Below are positions 25,834 to 34,509 of a stretch of DNA of 56,401 nt, piece after piece. The position numbers and the translations under genes are program-made. Numbering within the stretch: position 1 is the stretch's first letter; every line of letters begins with the position of its first letter. The notes beneath the pieces were generated by a model, which worked only from the letters and a program-made list of their open reading frames with translations, did no database searches and was not told where the DNA came from. Origin of the DNA: Microbacterium sp. B19 (GTDB lineage Bacteria > Actinomycetota > Actinomycetes > Actinomycetales > Microbacteriaceae); contig NZ_BADA01000145.1 of NCBI RefSeq assembly GCF_000333395.1, positions 1 through 56,401 of the forward strand. Direction: 5' to 3'.

Positions 25834-26020
25834 CCTTCGACCCTAACGAGATCGCTCCGCGCCGTCACGGGTGCATTCCGGATGCGGAATACCGATCTCG
25901 TGAACTTTTTCGCTCGATCGCGTGACGAATGGCCGGGTCGACGCGTCTGAGGAGTGAGCACACCGGCTCCGCCGCGGCCACCACCCGGCGCGACGACGTC
26001 ACTTAGGGAAGGAACCGATC

Positions 26021-26191
26021 ATGGGTCTCGACGACAAGATCAAGAACGCCGCTCAGGACATCGTGGGCAAGGCGAAGGAAGCCATCGGCAACGCCACCGA
26101 CAACGACAAGCTCGTCGCGGAGGGCAAGGCCGACCAGGTCAAGGCCGAGGCGAAGAAGGCCACCGAGGACGTCAAGGACACGTTCAAGTAA
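26021..26191 (+). CDS. CsbD family stress protein
   Basis: 56 residues, Lys/Glu/Asp/Ala-rich and helical: MGLDDKIKNAAQDIVGKAKE followed by KADQVKAEAKKATEDVKDTF. It matches the small CsbD family of general-stress proteins whose biochemical role is unknown. Ribosome-binding site GGGAAGGAA. Monocistronic, followed by a clear terminator. Confidence 0.92.
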   Translation: MGLDDKIKNAAQDIVGKAKEAIGNATDNDKLVAEGKADQVKAEAKKATEDVKDTFK

Positions 26192-26201
26192 GCGTTCCCG
26201 C

Positions 26202-26229
26202 GGGGCGCCGACTTCCGGGTCGGCGCCCC
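26202..26229 (+). terminator. Terminator after csbD-like gene
   Basis: Perfect 11-bp stem GGGGCGCCGAC (26202-26212) with GTCGGCGCCCC (26219-26229), 6-nt loop TTCCGG, followed by a weak pyrimidine run. Confidence 0.8.
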
Positions 26230-26276
26230 GAACTCTTCCCCCTGGCCGTGTCGGACCCTCGCGTTAGGCTGGGCCC

Positions 26277-27107
26277 ATGCGAACCCGGGGCGACATCGAG
26301 TGCTGGCTCACCGACATGGACGGCGTGCTCGTCCATGAGAACACCCCCGTGCCGGGTGCGTCCGAACTGCTCGCGCAGTGGCGAGCCGAGGGCACGCCGT
26401 TCCTCGTCCTGACCAACAACTCGATCTTCACGCCCCGCGATCTGAGCGCTCGCCTGCGGTCGTCGGGACTCGTGGTGCCCGAGTCCTCGATCTGGACCTC
26501 CGCGCTGGCCACCGCCGATTTCCTGCGGTCGCAGATGCCCGGCGGCTCCGCCTTCGTCATCGGCGAAGCGGGGCTCACGACCGCGCTGCACGAGGCGGGC
26601 TTCATCATGACCGAGACGGCACCCGACTACGTCGTGGTCGGCGAGACGCGCAACTACTCGTTCGAGGCGATCACGAAGGCCATCCGCTTCATCCGCGACG
26701 GCGCCCGTTTCATCGCCACGAACCCGGATGCCACGGGCCCCTCGACCGAGGGCGTGCTGCCCGCGACCGGGGCGATCGCCGCGCTCATCACGAAAGCGAC
26801 CGGCAAAGAGCCGTACATCGTCGGCAAGCCGAACCCGATGATGTTCCGGTCCGCCCTCAACCGCATCGGCGCGCACTCGGAGAACACCGGGATGATCGGC
26901 GACCGCATGGACACCGACATCGTGGCCGGCATCGAGGCGGGGCTCCACACCGTGCTCGTGATGACGGGCATCAGCGACCAGAACGAGATCGAGAAGTACC
27001 CGTTCCGGCCCGACGAGATCCTGGCATCCGTCGCCGACCTCGTCCGCGCCGAGCCGGTCGAGACCGACCTCGCCGACGGCGAAGAGGGCCTGGCCGAAGG
27101 CCTGTGA
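26277..27107 (+). CDS. HAD-IIA family phosphatase (NagD-like)
   Basis: 276 residues. HAD motif I DMDGVLVHE with both Asp residues, motif II LTNNS, the IIA cap domain in the middle, motif III Lys in IVGKPNPMMF, and motif IV MIGDRMDTDIVAG. The class dephosphorylates small sugar phosphates or nucleotides. ATG is 6 nt after TAGGCT (26265-26270). The YdeI-like gene starts 1 bp after its stop. Confidence 0.93.
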   Translation: MRTRGDIECWLTDMDGVLVHENTPVPGASELLAQWRAEGTPFLVLTNNSIFTPRDLSARLRSSGLVVPESSIWTSALATADFLRSQMPGGSAFVIGEAGLTTALHEAGFIMTETAPDYVVVGETRNYSFEAITKAIRFIRDGARFIATNPDATGPSTEGVLPATGAIAALITKATGKEPYIVGKPNPMMFRSALNRIGAHSENTGMIGDRMDTDIVAGIEAGLHTVLVMTGISDQNEIEKYPFRPDEILASVADLVRAEPVETDLADGEEGLAEGL

Positions 27108-27108
27108 C

Positions 27109-27684
27109 GTGGGCGCGCTCGACGACGGGGTGAAGGTCGCGGCGGTCGATGCCGTCGAGTGGGGCCGCTGGCTCGAAGAGAACCACACCGTGTCGAAGGG
27201 CGCGTGGCTGCTCCGCGGTCGGGGCGCCGACGCGGGCCGCTACGTCGAGTACGAGGAGGCGATCTGCGAGGCGCTGTGCTTCGGCTGGATCGACGGCCCG
27301 GTGCGGGTGTTCGACGAGGTGAGCTCGGGGCTGTGGTTCGCGCCGCGTCAGCCGCGGAGCGGATGGGCGGCGACGAACAAGGCGCGCATCGCCCGACTTG
27401 AGGCCGAGGGGCGTCTGCGGCCCGCGGGTGTCCGCGCGCTCGAGGTCGCCCGTGCCAACGGCGCGTGGGAGATCCTCGACGGACCCGAGGCCGGCATCGA
27501 GCCGCGCGAACTCACCGCCGCTCTCGACGCGGTACCCGCGGCGCGAACGAACTGGGACGCGTTCCCGCCCTCGGCCCGGAAGTTCGGGCTCACTCAGATC
27601 GCGATGGCCGTGCGACCGCAGACGCGCGAGGCGCGGATCGCCAAGATCGTGGCCGACGCCGCCGCGGGCAAACGCCCCGTCTGA
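27109..27684 (+). CDS. YdeI/OmpD-associated family protein
   Basis: 191 residues. Contains EYEEAICEALCFGWIDG and FAPRQPRSGWAATNKARIARL, both typical of the YdeI family, and the usual C-terminal helix YPSARKFGLTQI-like stretch (here PPSARKFGLTQIAMA). The family is linked to peptide resistance in Firmicutes and Salmonella, but the biochemical role is unclear. GTG start immediately follows the phosphatase stop, so the two are co-transcribed. Confidence 0.88.
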   Translation: MGALDDGVKVAAVDAVEWGRWLEENHTVSKGAWLLRGRGADAGRYVEYEEAICEALCFGWIDGPVRVFDEVSSGLWFAPRQPRSGWAATNKARIARLEAEGRLRPAGVRALEVARANGAWEILDGPEAGIEPRELTAALDAVPAARTNWDAFPPSARKFGLTQIAMAVRPQTREARIAKIVADAAAGKRPV

Positions 27685-27696
27685 TCAGGAGACCCC

Positions 27697-27837
27697 ATGG
27701 ACGACCGCACGCTCTGGCTCCTCACGGCCTTCGTCATCACCGCCGGCACGCTCGTCGCGTTCATCGTGCAGTGGCGCCGCTCGCGGAGGGGCGACCACCG
27801 CGACCCGTTCGACGGTCCGGGCGACGGCGGGGAGTGA
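27697..27837 (+). CDS. Single-pass small membrane protein
   Basis: 46 residues: MDDRTLWLLTAFVITAGTLV begins one membrane helix, followed by a basic and then acidic Gly-rich tail (QWRRSRRG...GPGDGGE). A good AGGAG ribosome-binding site precedes it, 12 bp after the YdeI gene, so it is probably real and part of that operon. Function unknown. Confidence 0.7.
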   Translation: MDDRTLWLLTAFVITAGTLVAFIVQWRRSRRGDHRDPFDGPGDGGE

Positions 27838-27863
27838 TCGCCGCATCCGCCCCGGCATCCGAC

Positions 27864-28442
27864 TTACTGCGGCGCGAGCCCCAGGTCGTCGAGGTCGATG
27901 GATGCCAGCCACTGCAGGCCCTCGGCCTCGATCGCGGCCTGTGCGCCGGTCTTGCGGTCGACGATCACGGCGACGGCGACGACCTCGGCGCCCTCGCGGC
28001 GGAGCGCCTCGACGGCCTTGAGGGCGGACTGCCCGGTTGTGGAGGTGTCCTCGACGACGACGACGCGCTTGCCCGCGACGTCGGCGCCCTCGATCTGGCG
28101 GCCGCGGCCGTGGTCCTTGGGCTCCTTGCGCACGACGAACGCGTCGAGCGGGCGGCCCGCGTGCACCGACTCGTGCATCACGGCGTTGGCGATCGGGTCG
28201 GCGCCGAGCGTGAGCCCGCCGACGGCGACGACACCGTCGAGGTCCTTCACGAGGTCGAGCACGAGACGGCCGATCGCGGGAGCGGCGCGGTGGTCGAGCG
28301 TGAGCTTGCGCATGTCGACGTAGTACGTCGCCTTCTTGCCGCTCGAGAGGGTGAAGTCGCCGTGGAACACCGCCTCGGCGTTGATGAGGCCGATGAGGGC
28401 CTGACGGTCGGCTTCGAGCTCGGGCGTGGAGGCGGTGGTCAC
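27864..28442 (-). CDS. pyrE: Orotate phosphoribosyltransferase
   Basis: 192 residues. Converts orotate and PRPP to OMP in pyrimidine synthesis. The PRPP-binding motif VVVVEDTSTTGQS is intact (two acidic residues, TTG), and FTLSSGKKATYYVDMRKL at the N-terminus is typical, as is VVRKEPKDHGRGRQIEG for the flexible loop. GTG at 28442 follows TAGACT (28455-28450) by 7 nt; leaderless. Confidence 0.95.
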   Translation of the reverse strand: MTTASTPELEADRQALIGLINAEAVFHGDFTLSSGKKATYYVDMRKLTLDHRAAPAIGRLVLDLVKDLDGVVAVGGLTLGADPIANAVMHESVHAGRPLDAFVVRKEPKDHGRGRQIEGADVAGKRVVVVEDTSTTGQSALKAVEALRREGAEVVAVAVIVDRKTGAQAAIEAEGLQWLASIDLDDLGLAPQ

Positions 28443-28493
28443 GGCGTCGAGTCTATTTGGTGCGGAAAGCGAAGCCTCCGCCATCATGGGCGC

Positions 28494-29708
28494 ATGCCGA
28501 AAACGCCCACCCCCGACCTCGTCGCGCTGCTCGCGACCGAAGGCGCGGGGACGGACGTGCAAGAGGCGCGCCAGGAAGCCAAGGCACGGGCATCCCGATC
28601 GCCCGAACTCCGCCTGGCTCTCGCGGAGCACTACCGGCAGATCGGGGATCGCGCGCAAGCGGGGCGGTGGGGCGTCGTCTTCCCGGGCTGGGCGCGACCA
28701 CGAGAGATTGCGCACATGCGTCTGTGGATGCTCGGTCGAGCGAGCCGAGGCAATTTCGTGCGTCAGAGCCTGCTGCTCCCCGACAACGAGGTCGTTCCCC
28801 CCGTCGTCGCCGACCTCACATCGCCGAGCTACGTCGAGCGCGGACCGAAGGATGCCTCTCGCGTCGCGCTTCTGGGGTGCGTTGGCGTGTTCATCGCGGT
28901 CATCGTGCTGATCGCGAGTTTCGTCGTCCTTGTCTGGAACACCGGTCCCACGCTGTGGAACGCGCTCTTCGACACGCCATCGTCGTCCGCTGCCGAACTC
29001 GCTCTCGCCGCACTGATCACGGTCATCGTCAGTGGAGGAGTGCTCGCCGCGGGACTGCGGCTCTTCGATCGTCCGGTCGAACTCCCCGACCCCGAGTTCG
29101 CCACCCGGCGCGCCCTCGAGCTCCTCGACAGCCGACCGCAAGAGGGACGGGTGATGCTGCGCGCGCTCGTCCGTGCCGACGGCGATCCGGAAGCGCGACG
29201 CGCGCTCGTCGAAGATGCGCGAAGACGGAATCGCCCCGCCCAGGCGGGCCGCTGGGGCTGTCCGCTTCCCGGGGTGACCACGGAGGCGGAGCGCGACGCG
29301 TACGCGGCGAGCATCCTGTCGCGTGGAGGGAACGACCCGTCATCGGTCCTCGCCGAGCGGTCGCACCTGAGGTTCGACGATCCCGTGCCCGGAGACGTCC
29401 CCGACGTCGCACGACGGCTGGGCGCGGCGCCGTGGGATCCCCGGAGCGCGTCGCACTCGCCGGGGATCGCGTGGTGGGCCGCGGCCGCCCCGCTTCCGAT
29501 CGGCGCGGCGGCGACCGCGTTCGCACCGGCGTCCGCACATGCGATCGCCGTCTCCTCCGTGATCGCCGTCCTGGCGATCTGGTGGGGGCTGTGTGTCCGA
29601 GGGGCCTTCTCCCGGAAACGGGAGCCGCGCGAGCGGTGGGCGTTCGCGATGGGGGCTCTCGCCCTCGTCTGGGCAGTGGGCGGTGTGCTGCTCGCCGCGG
29701 CACGGTAG
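28494..29708 (+). CDS. Membrane protein with duplicated DUF6584-like motifs
   Basis: 404 residues. Two soluble segments each contain a helix and the motif QAGRWG: LALAEHYRQIGDRAQAGRWG (about 40-59) and RRNRPAQAGRWGCPLPG (about 243-259). The first matches what I know of the DUF6584 family. Between them are two membrane helices (about 122-147 and 164-185), and two more lie at the C-terminus. Looks like an internal duplication. Function unknown. Divergent from pyrE, with start codons about 50 bp apart. Confidence 0.72.
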   Translation: MPKTPTPDLVALLATEGAGTDVQEARQEAKARASRSPELRLALAEHYRQIGDRAQAGRWGVVFPGWARPREIAHMRLWMLGRASRGNFVRQSLLLPDNEVVPPVVADLTSPSYVERGPKDASRVALLGCVGVFIAVIVLIASFVVLVWNTGPTLWNALFDTPSSSAAELALAALITVIVSGGVLAAGLRLFDRPVELPDPEFATRRALELLDSRPQEGRVMLRALVRADGDPEARRALVEDARRRNRPAQAGRWGCPLPGVTTEAERDAYAASILSRGGNDPSSVLAERSHLRFDDPVPGDVPDVARRLGAAPWDPRSASHSPGIAWWAAAAPLPIGAAATAFAPASAHAIAVSSVIAVLAIWWGLCVRGAFSRKREPRERWAFAMGALALVWAVGGVLLAAAR

Positions 29709-29769
29709 GGGATCCCCCGCTGCAGCTCATCGCCCGGCGATGTCCCCGCCCGAAAGTAGGCTGGATGCC

Positions 29770-30612
29770 ATGCGCCTGGCCACCTGGAACGTCAACTCCG
29801 TCCGCGCCCGCGTCGCCCGCACCGTCGAGTTCGCCGTGCGCGAGCACATCGACGTGCTGGCGATGCAGGAGATCAAGTGCAAGACGGAGCAGTTCCCGTA
29901 CGCCGCGTTCGAAGAGGCCGGGTATCACGTCGTCGCGCACGGGCTCAACCAGTGGAACGGCGTCGCGATCGCCAGCCGCGAGCCGATCGAGGACGTCGAG
30001 ATCGGCTTCCCCGGCATGCCCGGGTTCGAGAAGGGCAAGGAAGGTCCCGATCTGCCGAAGGAGGCGCGGGCGCTCGGCGCGACCGTCAACGGCGTGAAGG
30101 TGTGGAGCCTGTACGTCCCGAACGGCCGCGGGCTCGACGACCCTCACTACCGCTACAAGCTCGACTGGCTCGAGGCCCTCCGCCGTCACACCGAAGACAC
30201 GCTCGCGGCGAACCCCGGCCTGCCCCTCGCCCTCACGGGCGACTTCAACATCGCCCCGACGGATGCCGACAACGGCGACCCCACCGTGATCGAGGGCGTG
30301 ACCACGCACGTCTCGCCGCCCGAACGCGCCGCGTTCGCCGCGTTCGAGTCCGCGGGGCTCACCGACGTCGTGCGTCCGCTCATTCCCACCGGCTACACGT
30401 ACTGGGATTACAAGCAGCTGCGCTTCCCCCGCAACGAGGGGCTGCGGATCGACTTCATCCTCGGCTCGACGGCGTTCGCCGACGCCGTGCAGGGCGCCGA
30501 GATCCACCGCAACGAGCGCAAGGGCGAGGCGCCGAGCGACCACGTGCCCGTCGTCGCCGACCTCGACTTCACCGACGGCGAGGACGACGACCTCCCGATG
30601 ATCTTCGGCTGA
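29770..30612 (+). CDS. xth: Exodeoxyribonuclease III family AP endonuclease
   Basis: 280 residues, endonuclease/exonuclease/phosphatase fold. Motifs in order: TWNVNSVRAR, MQEIKCK (metal Glu), YVPNGRG, TGDFNIAPTDAD, LRIDFIL and SDHVPVVADL (catalytic His-Asp). All residues needed for Mg-dependent cleavage at abasic sites are present. TAGGCT lies 7 nt before ATG. Confidence 0.95.
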   Translation: MRLATWNVNSVRARVARTVEFAVREHIDVLAMQEIKCKTEQFPYAAFEEAGYHVVAHGLNQWNGVAIASREPIEDVEIGFPGMPGFEKGKEGPDLPKEARALGATVNGVKVWSLYVPNGRGLDDPHYRYKLDWLEALRRHTEDTLAANPGLPLALTGDFNIAPTDADNGDPTVIEGVTTHVSPPERAAFAAFESAGLTDVVRPLIPTGYTYWDYKQLRFPRNEGLRIDFILGSTAFADAVQGAEIHRNERKGEAPSDHVPVVADLDFTDGEDDDLPMIFG

Positions 30613-30729
30613 CGGCATCCGGGATCTTTTTTCGTCCCCCTGTCGATTCCGGCCCGCGCCGTTCGACGCGATAGTAGGGGCAGGCATCCGCTCCCCCGGA
30701 ATCCACGGCAGCAGGGAAGAGAAGAGACC

Positions 30730-31158
30730 ATGACGAAGTACATGCTGATCATGCGCGGCACCGACGAGGCGTACGCGGCGTACAAGCAGATCCCCTTCGA
30801 GCAGATCATCAACGACATGGGCGCGTACAACGAGTCCATGATCACCGCGGGCGTGCTCGTCGCCGGCGACGGCCTCGCCGAAGACATGAGCCAGAACTTC
30901 GTCGTCGAGTTCGGCGGTGAGGAGCCGGTGGTCACCGACGGCCCCTACGGCGAGACGCACGAGCTGTTCAACGGCTTCTGGATCATCGAGGTGTCGTCGC
31001 GCGACGAGGCGATCGAGTGGGCGCGCCGCGCGCCGCTCATCGCCGGCAACAAGCTCGAGGTGCGCCGCGTGACGGACGAGACCGACTTCGCCGCGTTCGC
31101 CGACAACGAGTACATCCAGAAGGAGGAGGGCTGGCGCGAGGAGCTGTCCGGGCGGTGA
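30730..31158 (+). CDS. YCII/DGPF domain protein
   Basis: 142 residues, begins MTKYMLIMRGTDEAY and carries VTDGPYGETHELFNGFWIIE, a DGPF motif with Tyr for Phe. The family has a ferredoxin-like dimeric fold and is typically encoded beside ECF42 sigma factors. Here the GTG of the sigma factor overlaps its stop (GTGA). Probably a partner or target protein of that sigma factor. Confidence 0.9.
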   Translation: MTKYMLIMRGTDEAYAAYKQIPFEQIINDMGAYNESMITAGVLVAGDGLAEDMSQNFVVEFGGEEPVVTDGPYGETHELFNGFWIIEVSSRDEAIEWARRAPLIAGNKLEVRRVTDETDFAAFADNEYIQKEEGWREELSGR

Positions 31159-32390
31159 CCGAGCCCGACCTCTCGCGCCGCGTCGCGGCGATCTGGCGCA
31201 TCGAGGGTGCCCGGATCGTCGCGGCGCTGGCTCGCGTGGTCGGCGACCTCGGCACCGCGGAAGACCTCGCGCAGGACGCGCTCGTCGAAGCCGTGGAGCA
31301 GTGGGGGCGCGACGGCGTTCCGCGCAACCCCGGGGCATGGCTCACGGCGGTGGCGAAGCGTCGCGCGATCGACGGCTGGCGGCGCGAGCAGCGCCTCGGC
31401 GAGAAGTACCGCCTCCTCGCCGCCGACCTCGACGAGGTGGCCGACGACATGTGGGAGCCGATCGACGACGACGTCCTGCGCCTGGTCTTCGCCGCCTGTC
31501 ACCCCGTGCTCTCGCGCGAAGCGCAGGTGGCGTTGACGCTGAAGGTCGTGGCAGGCCTCGACACCGAGGCGATCGCGCGGCTCTTCCTGGTCCCCGTCCC
31601 GACGATGCAGCAGCGGATCGTCCGGGCCAAGAAGGCGCTCAGCGCGGCGCGCGTCCCCTTCGCGGTGCCCGAGCCCGCGGAATGGCCCGCGCGGCGCACG
31701 GCGGTGCTGACCGTCGTGTACCTGATCTTCACCGAGGGCTACGTCGCGAGCACGGGCGACGCGGTCCTCCGCACCGAGCTGGCGCACGAGGCGCTGCGGC
31801 TCGGCCGCGTCCTCGACCGCCTACTCCCCCGCGAGCCGGAGGTGCTCGGGCTCTCCGCGCTCATGGAGTTCCAGGCATCCCGCTTCGCCGCCCGGATCGA
31901 CGGGAACGGGGATGCCGTGCTGCTGGCCGACCAGGATCGACGCCGCTGGGATCACTCGGCGATCGCCCGCGGCCGCGCGCTCCTCGACCGGGCCGACGCC
32001 CTCGGCAAGGGCCGAGGCCCGTATCAACTGCAGGCCGCGATCGCGCTGTGTCACGCCGAGGCCGCGAGCGTCGAGGTGACCGACTGGGACCGCATCGTCC
32101 TGCTGTACGAGATGCTCGGCCGGATCACCGCGAACCCGGTCGTCGAGCTCAATCGCGCGGTCGCCGTGTCAATGGCATCCGGTCCGGAAGAGGGGCTCGC
32201 GATCGTCGACGGAATGGATGCCACGCCTCTGCGCGGTTCGCATCTGCTGCCGTCCGTGCGCGGCGAACTGCTCGCGCGCCTGGGCCGCGTCGAGGACGCC
32301 CGCGCGCAGCTGCTCGAGGCCGCGGGCCTCACCCGCAACGCCCGCGAGGCGGCGCTGCTGCGCCGGAAGGCGCAGGCGCTGGGCGGCTGA
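31155..32390 (+). CDS. ECF42-group RNA polymerase sigma factor
   Basis: 411 residues. Sigma-2 region GDLGTAEDLAQDALVEAVEQW, linker with WLTAVAKRRAIDGWRRE, and sigma-4 with LDTEAIARLFLVPVPTMQQRIVRAKK. The remaining 220 residues form the helical DUF6596/TPR-like extension unique to ECF42 (NPVVELNRAVAVSMASGPEEG). This group has no membrane anti-sigma; activity depends on the C-terminal extension. Translationally coupled to the DGPF gene. Confidence 0.92.
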   Translation: MTEPDLSRRVAAIWRIEGARIVAALARVVGDLGTAEDLAQDALVEAVEQWGRDGVPRNPGAWLTAVAKRRAIDGWRREQRLGEKYRLLAADLDEVADDMWEPIDDDVLRLVFAACHPVLSREAQVALTLKVVAGLDTEAIARLFLVPVPTMQQRIVRAKKALSAARVPFAVPEPAEWPARRTAVLTVVYLIFTEGYVASTGDAVLRTELAHEALRLGRVLDRLLPREPEVLGLSALMEFQASRFAARIDGNGDAVLLADQDRRRWDHSAIARGRALLDRADALGKGRGPYQLQAAIALCHAEAASVEVTDWDRIVLLYEMLGRITANPVVELNRAVAVSMASGPEEGLAIVDGMDATPLRGSHLLPSVRGELLARLGRVEDARAQLLEAAGLTRNAREAALLRRKAQALGG

Positions 32391-32405
32391 GGCTGCGCGG
32401 GGCGA

Positions 32406-32494
32406 CGCGCGCAAACGTCGCAGATTTCCCCGTTCTTCGCAGGATTCGGCCGGAAATCTGCGAAGAACCGCCGAATCTGCGAACTTTGCGCGCG
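32406..32494. repeat. Interlocking palindrome between convergent genes
   Basis: 89 bp with outer arms CGCGCGCAAA (32406-32415) and TTTGCGCGCG (32485-32494). Inside, several exclusive pairings are possible: TCGCAGATTTCC (32418-32429) with 32452-32463; GTTCTTCGCAG (32432-32442) with 32458-32468; TCGCAGATT with 32474-32482; GATTCGGC (32443-32450) with 32470-32477. It occupies most of the 146-bp gap after the sigma factor gene and could terminate in both directions. Confidence 0.85.
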
Positions 32495-32536
32495 ACGTCG
32501 GGGCCGGAGCCAAGCCCGACCCCGACGTGCGGAGCG

Positions 32537-32887
32537 TCAGACCGCCGGAACCGCCGCGGGAGCCGTGCGCTCGACGAGCGTCACGAGCGCCTCGATGATC
32601 GAGCGGAGGAACGCTGCCGTGCCCTCGTCGTTGACGGTGCCGTCCTCGCCGAACAGGCCGGGCGTCGACTGGATGTAGCCCTCGGGCTGTCCGAGCACGA
32701 GCGCGTTGTAGTGCAGGAGGACCGAGCGCAGGTGCTGCTGACCGGCGGCGGTGGCGATACCGCCCTGGGAAGTGCCGACGACCGCGGTGGGCTTGTCGTT
32801 GAAGGACGCCTCACCGTAGGGACGCGCCGACCAGTCCAGCGCGTTCTTCAGCACACCGGGGATGGAGCGGCTGTACTCGGGGGTCAC
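32537..32887 (-). pseudogene. NADPH-dependent FMN reductase, N-terminally truncated
   Basis: About 116 residues matching only the C-terminal half of the flavodoxin-like FMN reductase family: VTPEYSRSIPGVLKNALDWS followed by KPTAVVGTSQGG. Family members are about 180-190 residues and begin with a phosphate-binding loop that is missing here. The frame is open back to 32911, where it runs into the TAG that also ends the amino-acid permease gene. A GTG at 32887 is available but the nearest AAGGAG is about 27 nt away. I read it as a remnant left by a deletion or insertion. Confidence 0.75.
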
Positions 32888-32911
32888 GATGACCTCACGC
32901 GAACCGACGAC

Positions 32912-34444
32912 CTACTCCTTCGAGAACGGGCTCGGCACCACCGGGACCGTCCCCGTGTAGCCGTCCCGCTCCTCGGCCAGTTCGGCGATGCGCTTGCGGC
33001 GCGCGAACCACCCGATCGCGATGAGGATGCTCGCGACCAGCGCCACGAGCGCGGTCGCGGGCGAGTCGACGAACACCAGCACGAGCACCACGAGCAGGAA
33101 CGCCAGCGTCAGGTATCCGGTGTACGGCGCCCAGAAGAGGCGGAACGACGGCCGCACCAGCTCACCGCGGTCCGCGAGCTTCTTCAGCCGCATCTGGCAC
33201 AGCATGATCGTCGCCCAGGTCACCAGGATGCCGACGGCCGCCACGTTCAGCACCGTCTCGAACGCGTCGCTGGGCGCCACGAAGTTGATGACGACGCCGA
33301 ACAGCGCGACGAACGCCGTGATCGCGATGCCGCCGTACGGCACGCCCGCCTTGTTCATGCGTGCGGCGAACTTCGGCGCCGACCCGGCGACCGCCATCGC
33401 GCGCAGGATGCGGCCGGTGGAGTACAGCCCCGCGTTCAGCGACGACAGCGCCGCCGTGAGCACGACGAGGTTCATGATGACGTCGACGCCGGGCACCCCG
33501 ATCGACGCGAAGAACGTGACGAACGGGCTCTCGTCCTTGGAGTACGCGGTGAACGGCAGCAGCAGCGAGAGCAGCAGCACCGACCCGACGTAGAACACCG
33601 CGACGCGGATGATCACGGAGTTGATCGCGCGCGGCATGACCTTCTCGGGGTTCTTCGTCTCGCCCGCGGCCGTGCCGATCAGTTCGATCGAGGCGTACGC
33701 GAACACCACACCCTGCATGAGGATGATCGCGGGCAGGATGCCGTTGGGGAAGAAGCCGCCGTTGTCGGCGATGAGCGAGAACCCGACGGGTGCCCCGGTG
33801 GGCGTGCCGAAGATCACGAAGTAGATGCCCACGAGCAGGAACGCCACGAGCGCCGTGACCTTGATGAGCGCGAACCAGAACTCCAGCTCGCCGAAGACCT
33901 TGACCGACACGAGGTTCACCGCGAGCACCGTGACGAGGGCGGCGAGCGCCCACACCCACTGCGGAACGGCGCCGATCCACGGCACGTACTTGCCGAAGAA
34001 GTTCATGTACAGCGCGGCCGCGGTGATGTCGACCATCGTCGTCGTCGCCCAGTTGATCCAGTAGAACCAGCCCGAGACGAACGCCGCCTTCTCCCCGAAG
34101 AACTCGCGCGCGTACGAGACGAACGAGCCCGAGGTCGGCCGGTGCAGCACCAGCTCGCCGAGCGCCCGCAGGATGAAGAACGCGAACAGGCCGCACACCG
34201 CGTACGACAGCACGATCGCCGGGCCCGCCTGGGCGAGACGGCCGCCCGCCCCGAGGAAGAGGCCCGTGCCGATGGCACCGCCGATCGCGATCATCTGGAC
34301 TTGCCGCGAGCTCAATCGCTTGTGGTACCCCTCGTCCTCGAGGTGCACGGACGCGGTCGTGATCGGCTCGGCGGGAGTCCCGGCGCCGGCGCCATCGCCG
34401 GAGACGGAGCCCGAGCCGGAGCCCGAAGGAGTGGTGTCAGTCAC
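32912..34444 (-). CDS. Amino acid permease (AnsP/GabP-type APC family)
   Basis: 510 residues with twelve membrane segments. KRLSSRQVQMIAIGGAIGTG in TM1 and the GELVLHRPTSGSF loop place it in the AAT group of the APC superfamily with asparagine, GABA and aromatic permeases. The N-terminus is a Gly/Ser-rich tail of about 25 residues. GTG at 34444 is the likely start. The stop codon lies directly against the truncated FMN reductase remnant. Confidence 0.9.
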   Translation of the reverse strand: MTDTTPSGSGSGSVSGDGAGAGTPAEPITTASVHLEDEGYHKRLSSRQVQMIAIGGAIGTGLFLGAGGRLAQAGPAIVLSYAVCGLFAFFILRALGELVLHRPTSGSFVSYAREFFGEKAAFVSGWFYWINWATTTMVDITAAALYMNFFGKYVPWIGAVPQWVWALAALVTVLAVNLVSVKVFGELEFWFALIKVTALVAFLLVGIYFVIFGTPTGAPVGFSLIADNGGFFPNGILPAIILMQGVVFAYASIELIGTAAGETKNPEKVMPRAINSVIIRVAVFYVGSVLLLSLLLPFTAYSKDESPFVTFFASIGVPGVDVIMNLVVLTAALSSLNAGLYSTGRILRAMAVAGSAPKFAARMNKAGVPYGGIAITAFVALFGVVINFVAPSDAFETVLNVAAVGILVTWATIMLCQMRLKKLADRGELVRPSFRLFWAPYTGYLTLAFLLVVLVLVFVDSPATALVALVASILIAIGWFARRKRIAELAEERDGYTGTVPVVPSPFSKE

Positions 34445-34509
34445 CCCTCCATCATTGGCATCCGCGCTCCCGCGCCCGTGAAGCGCGCCGAAAAGCCGGC
34501 CGCTGCGCC

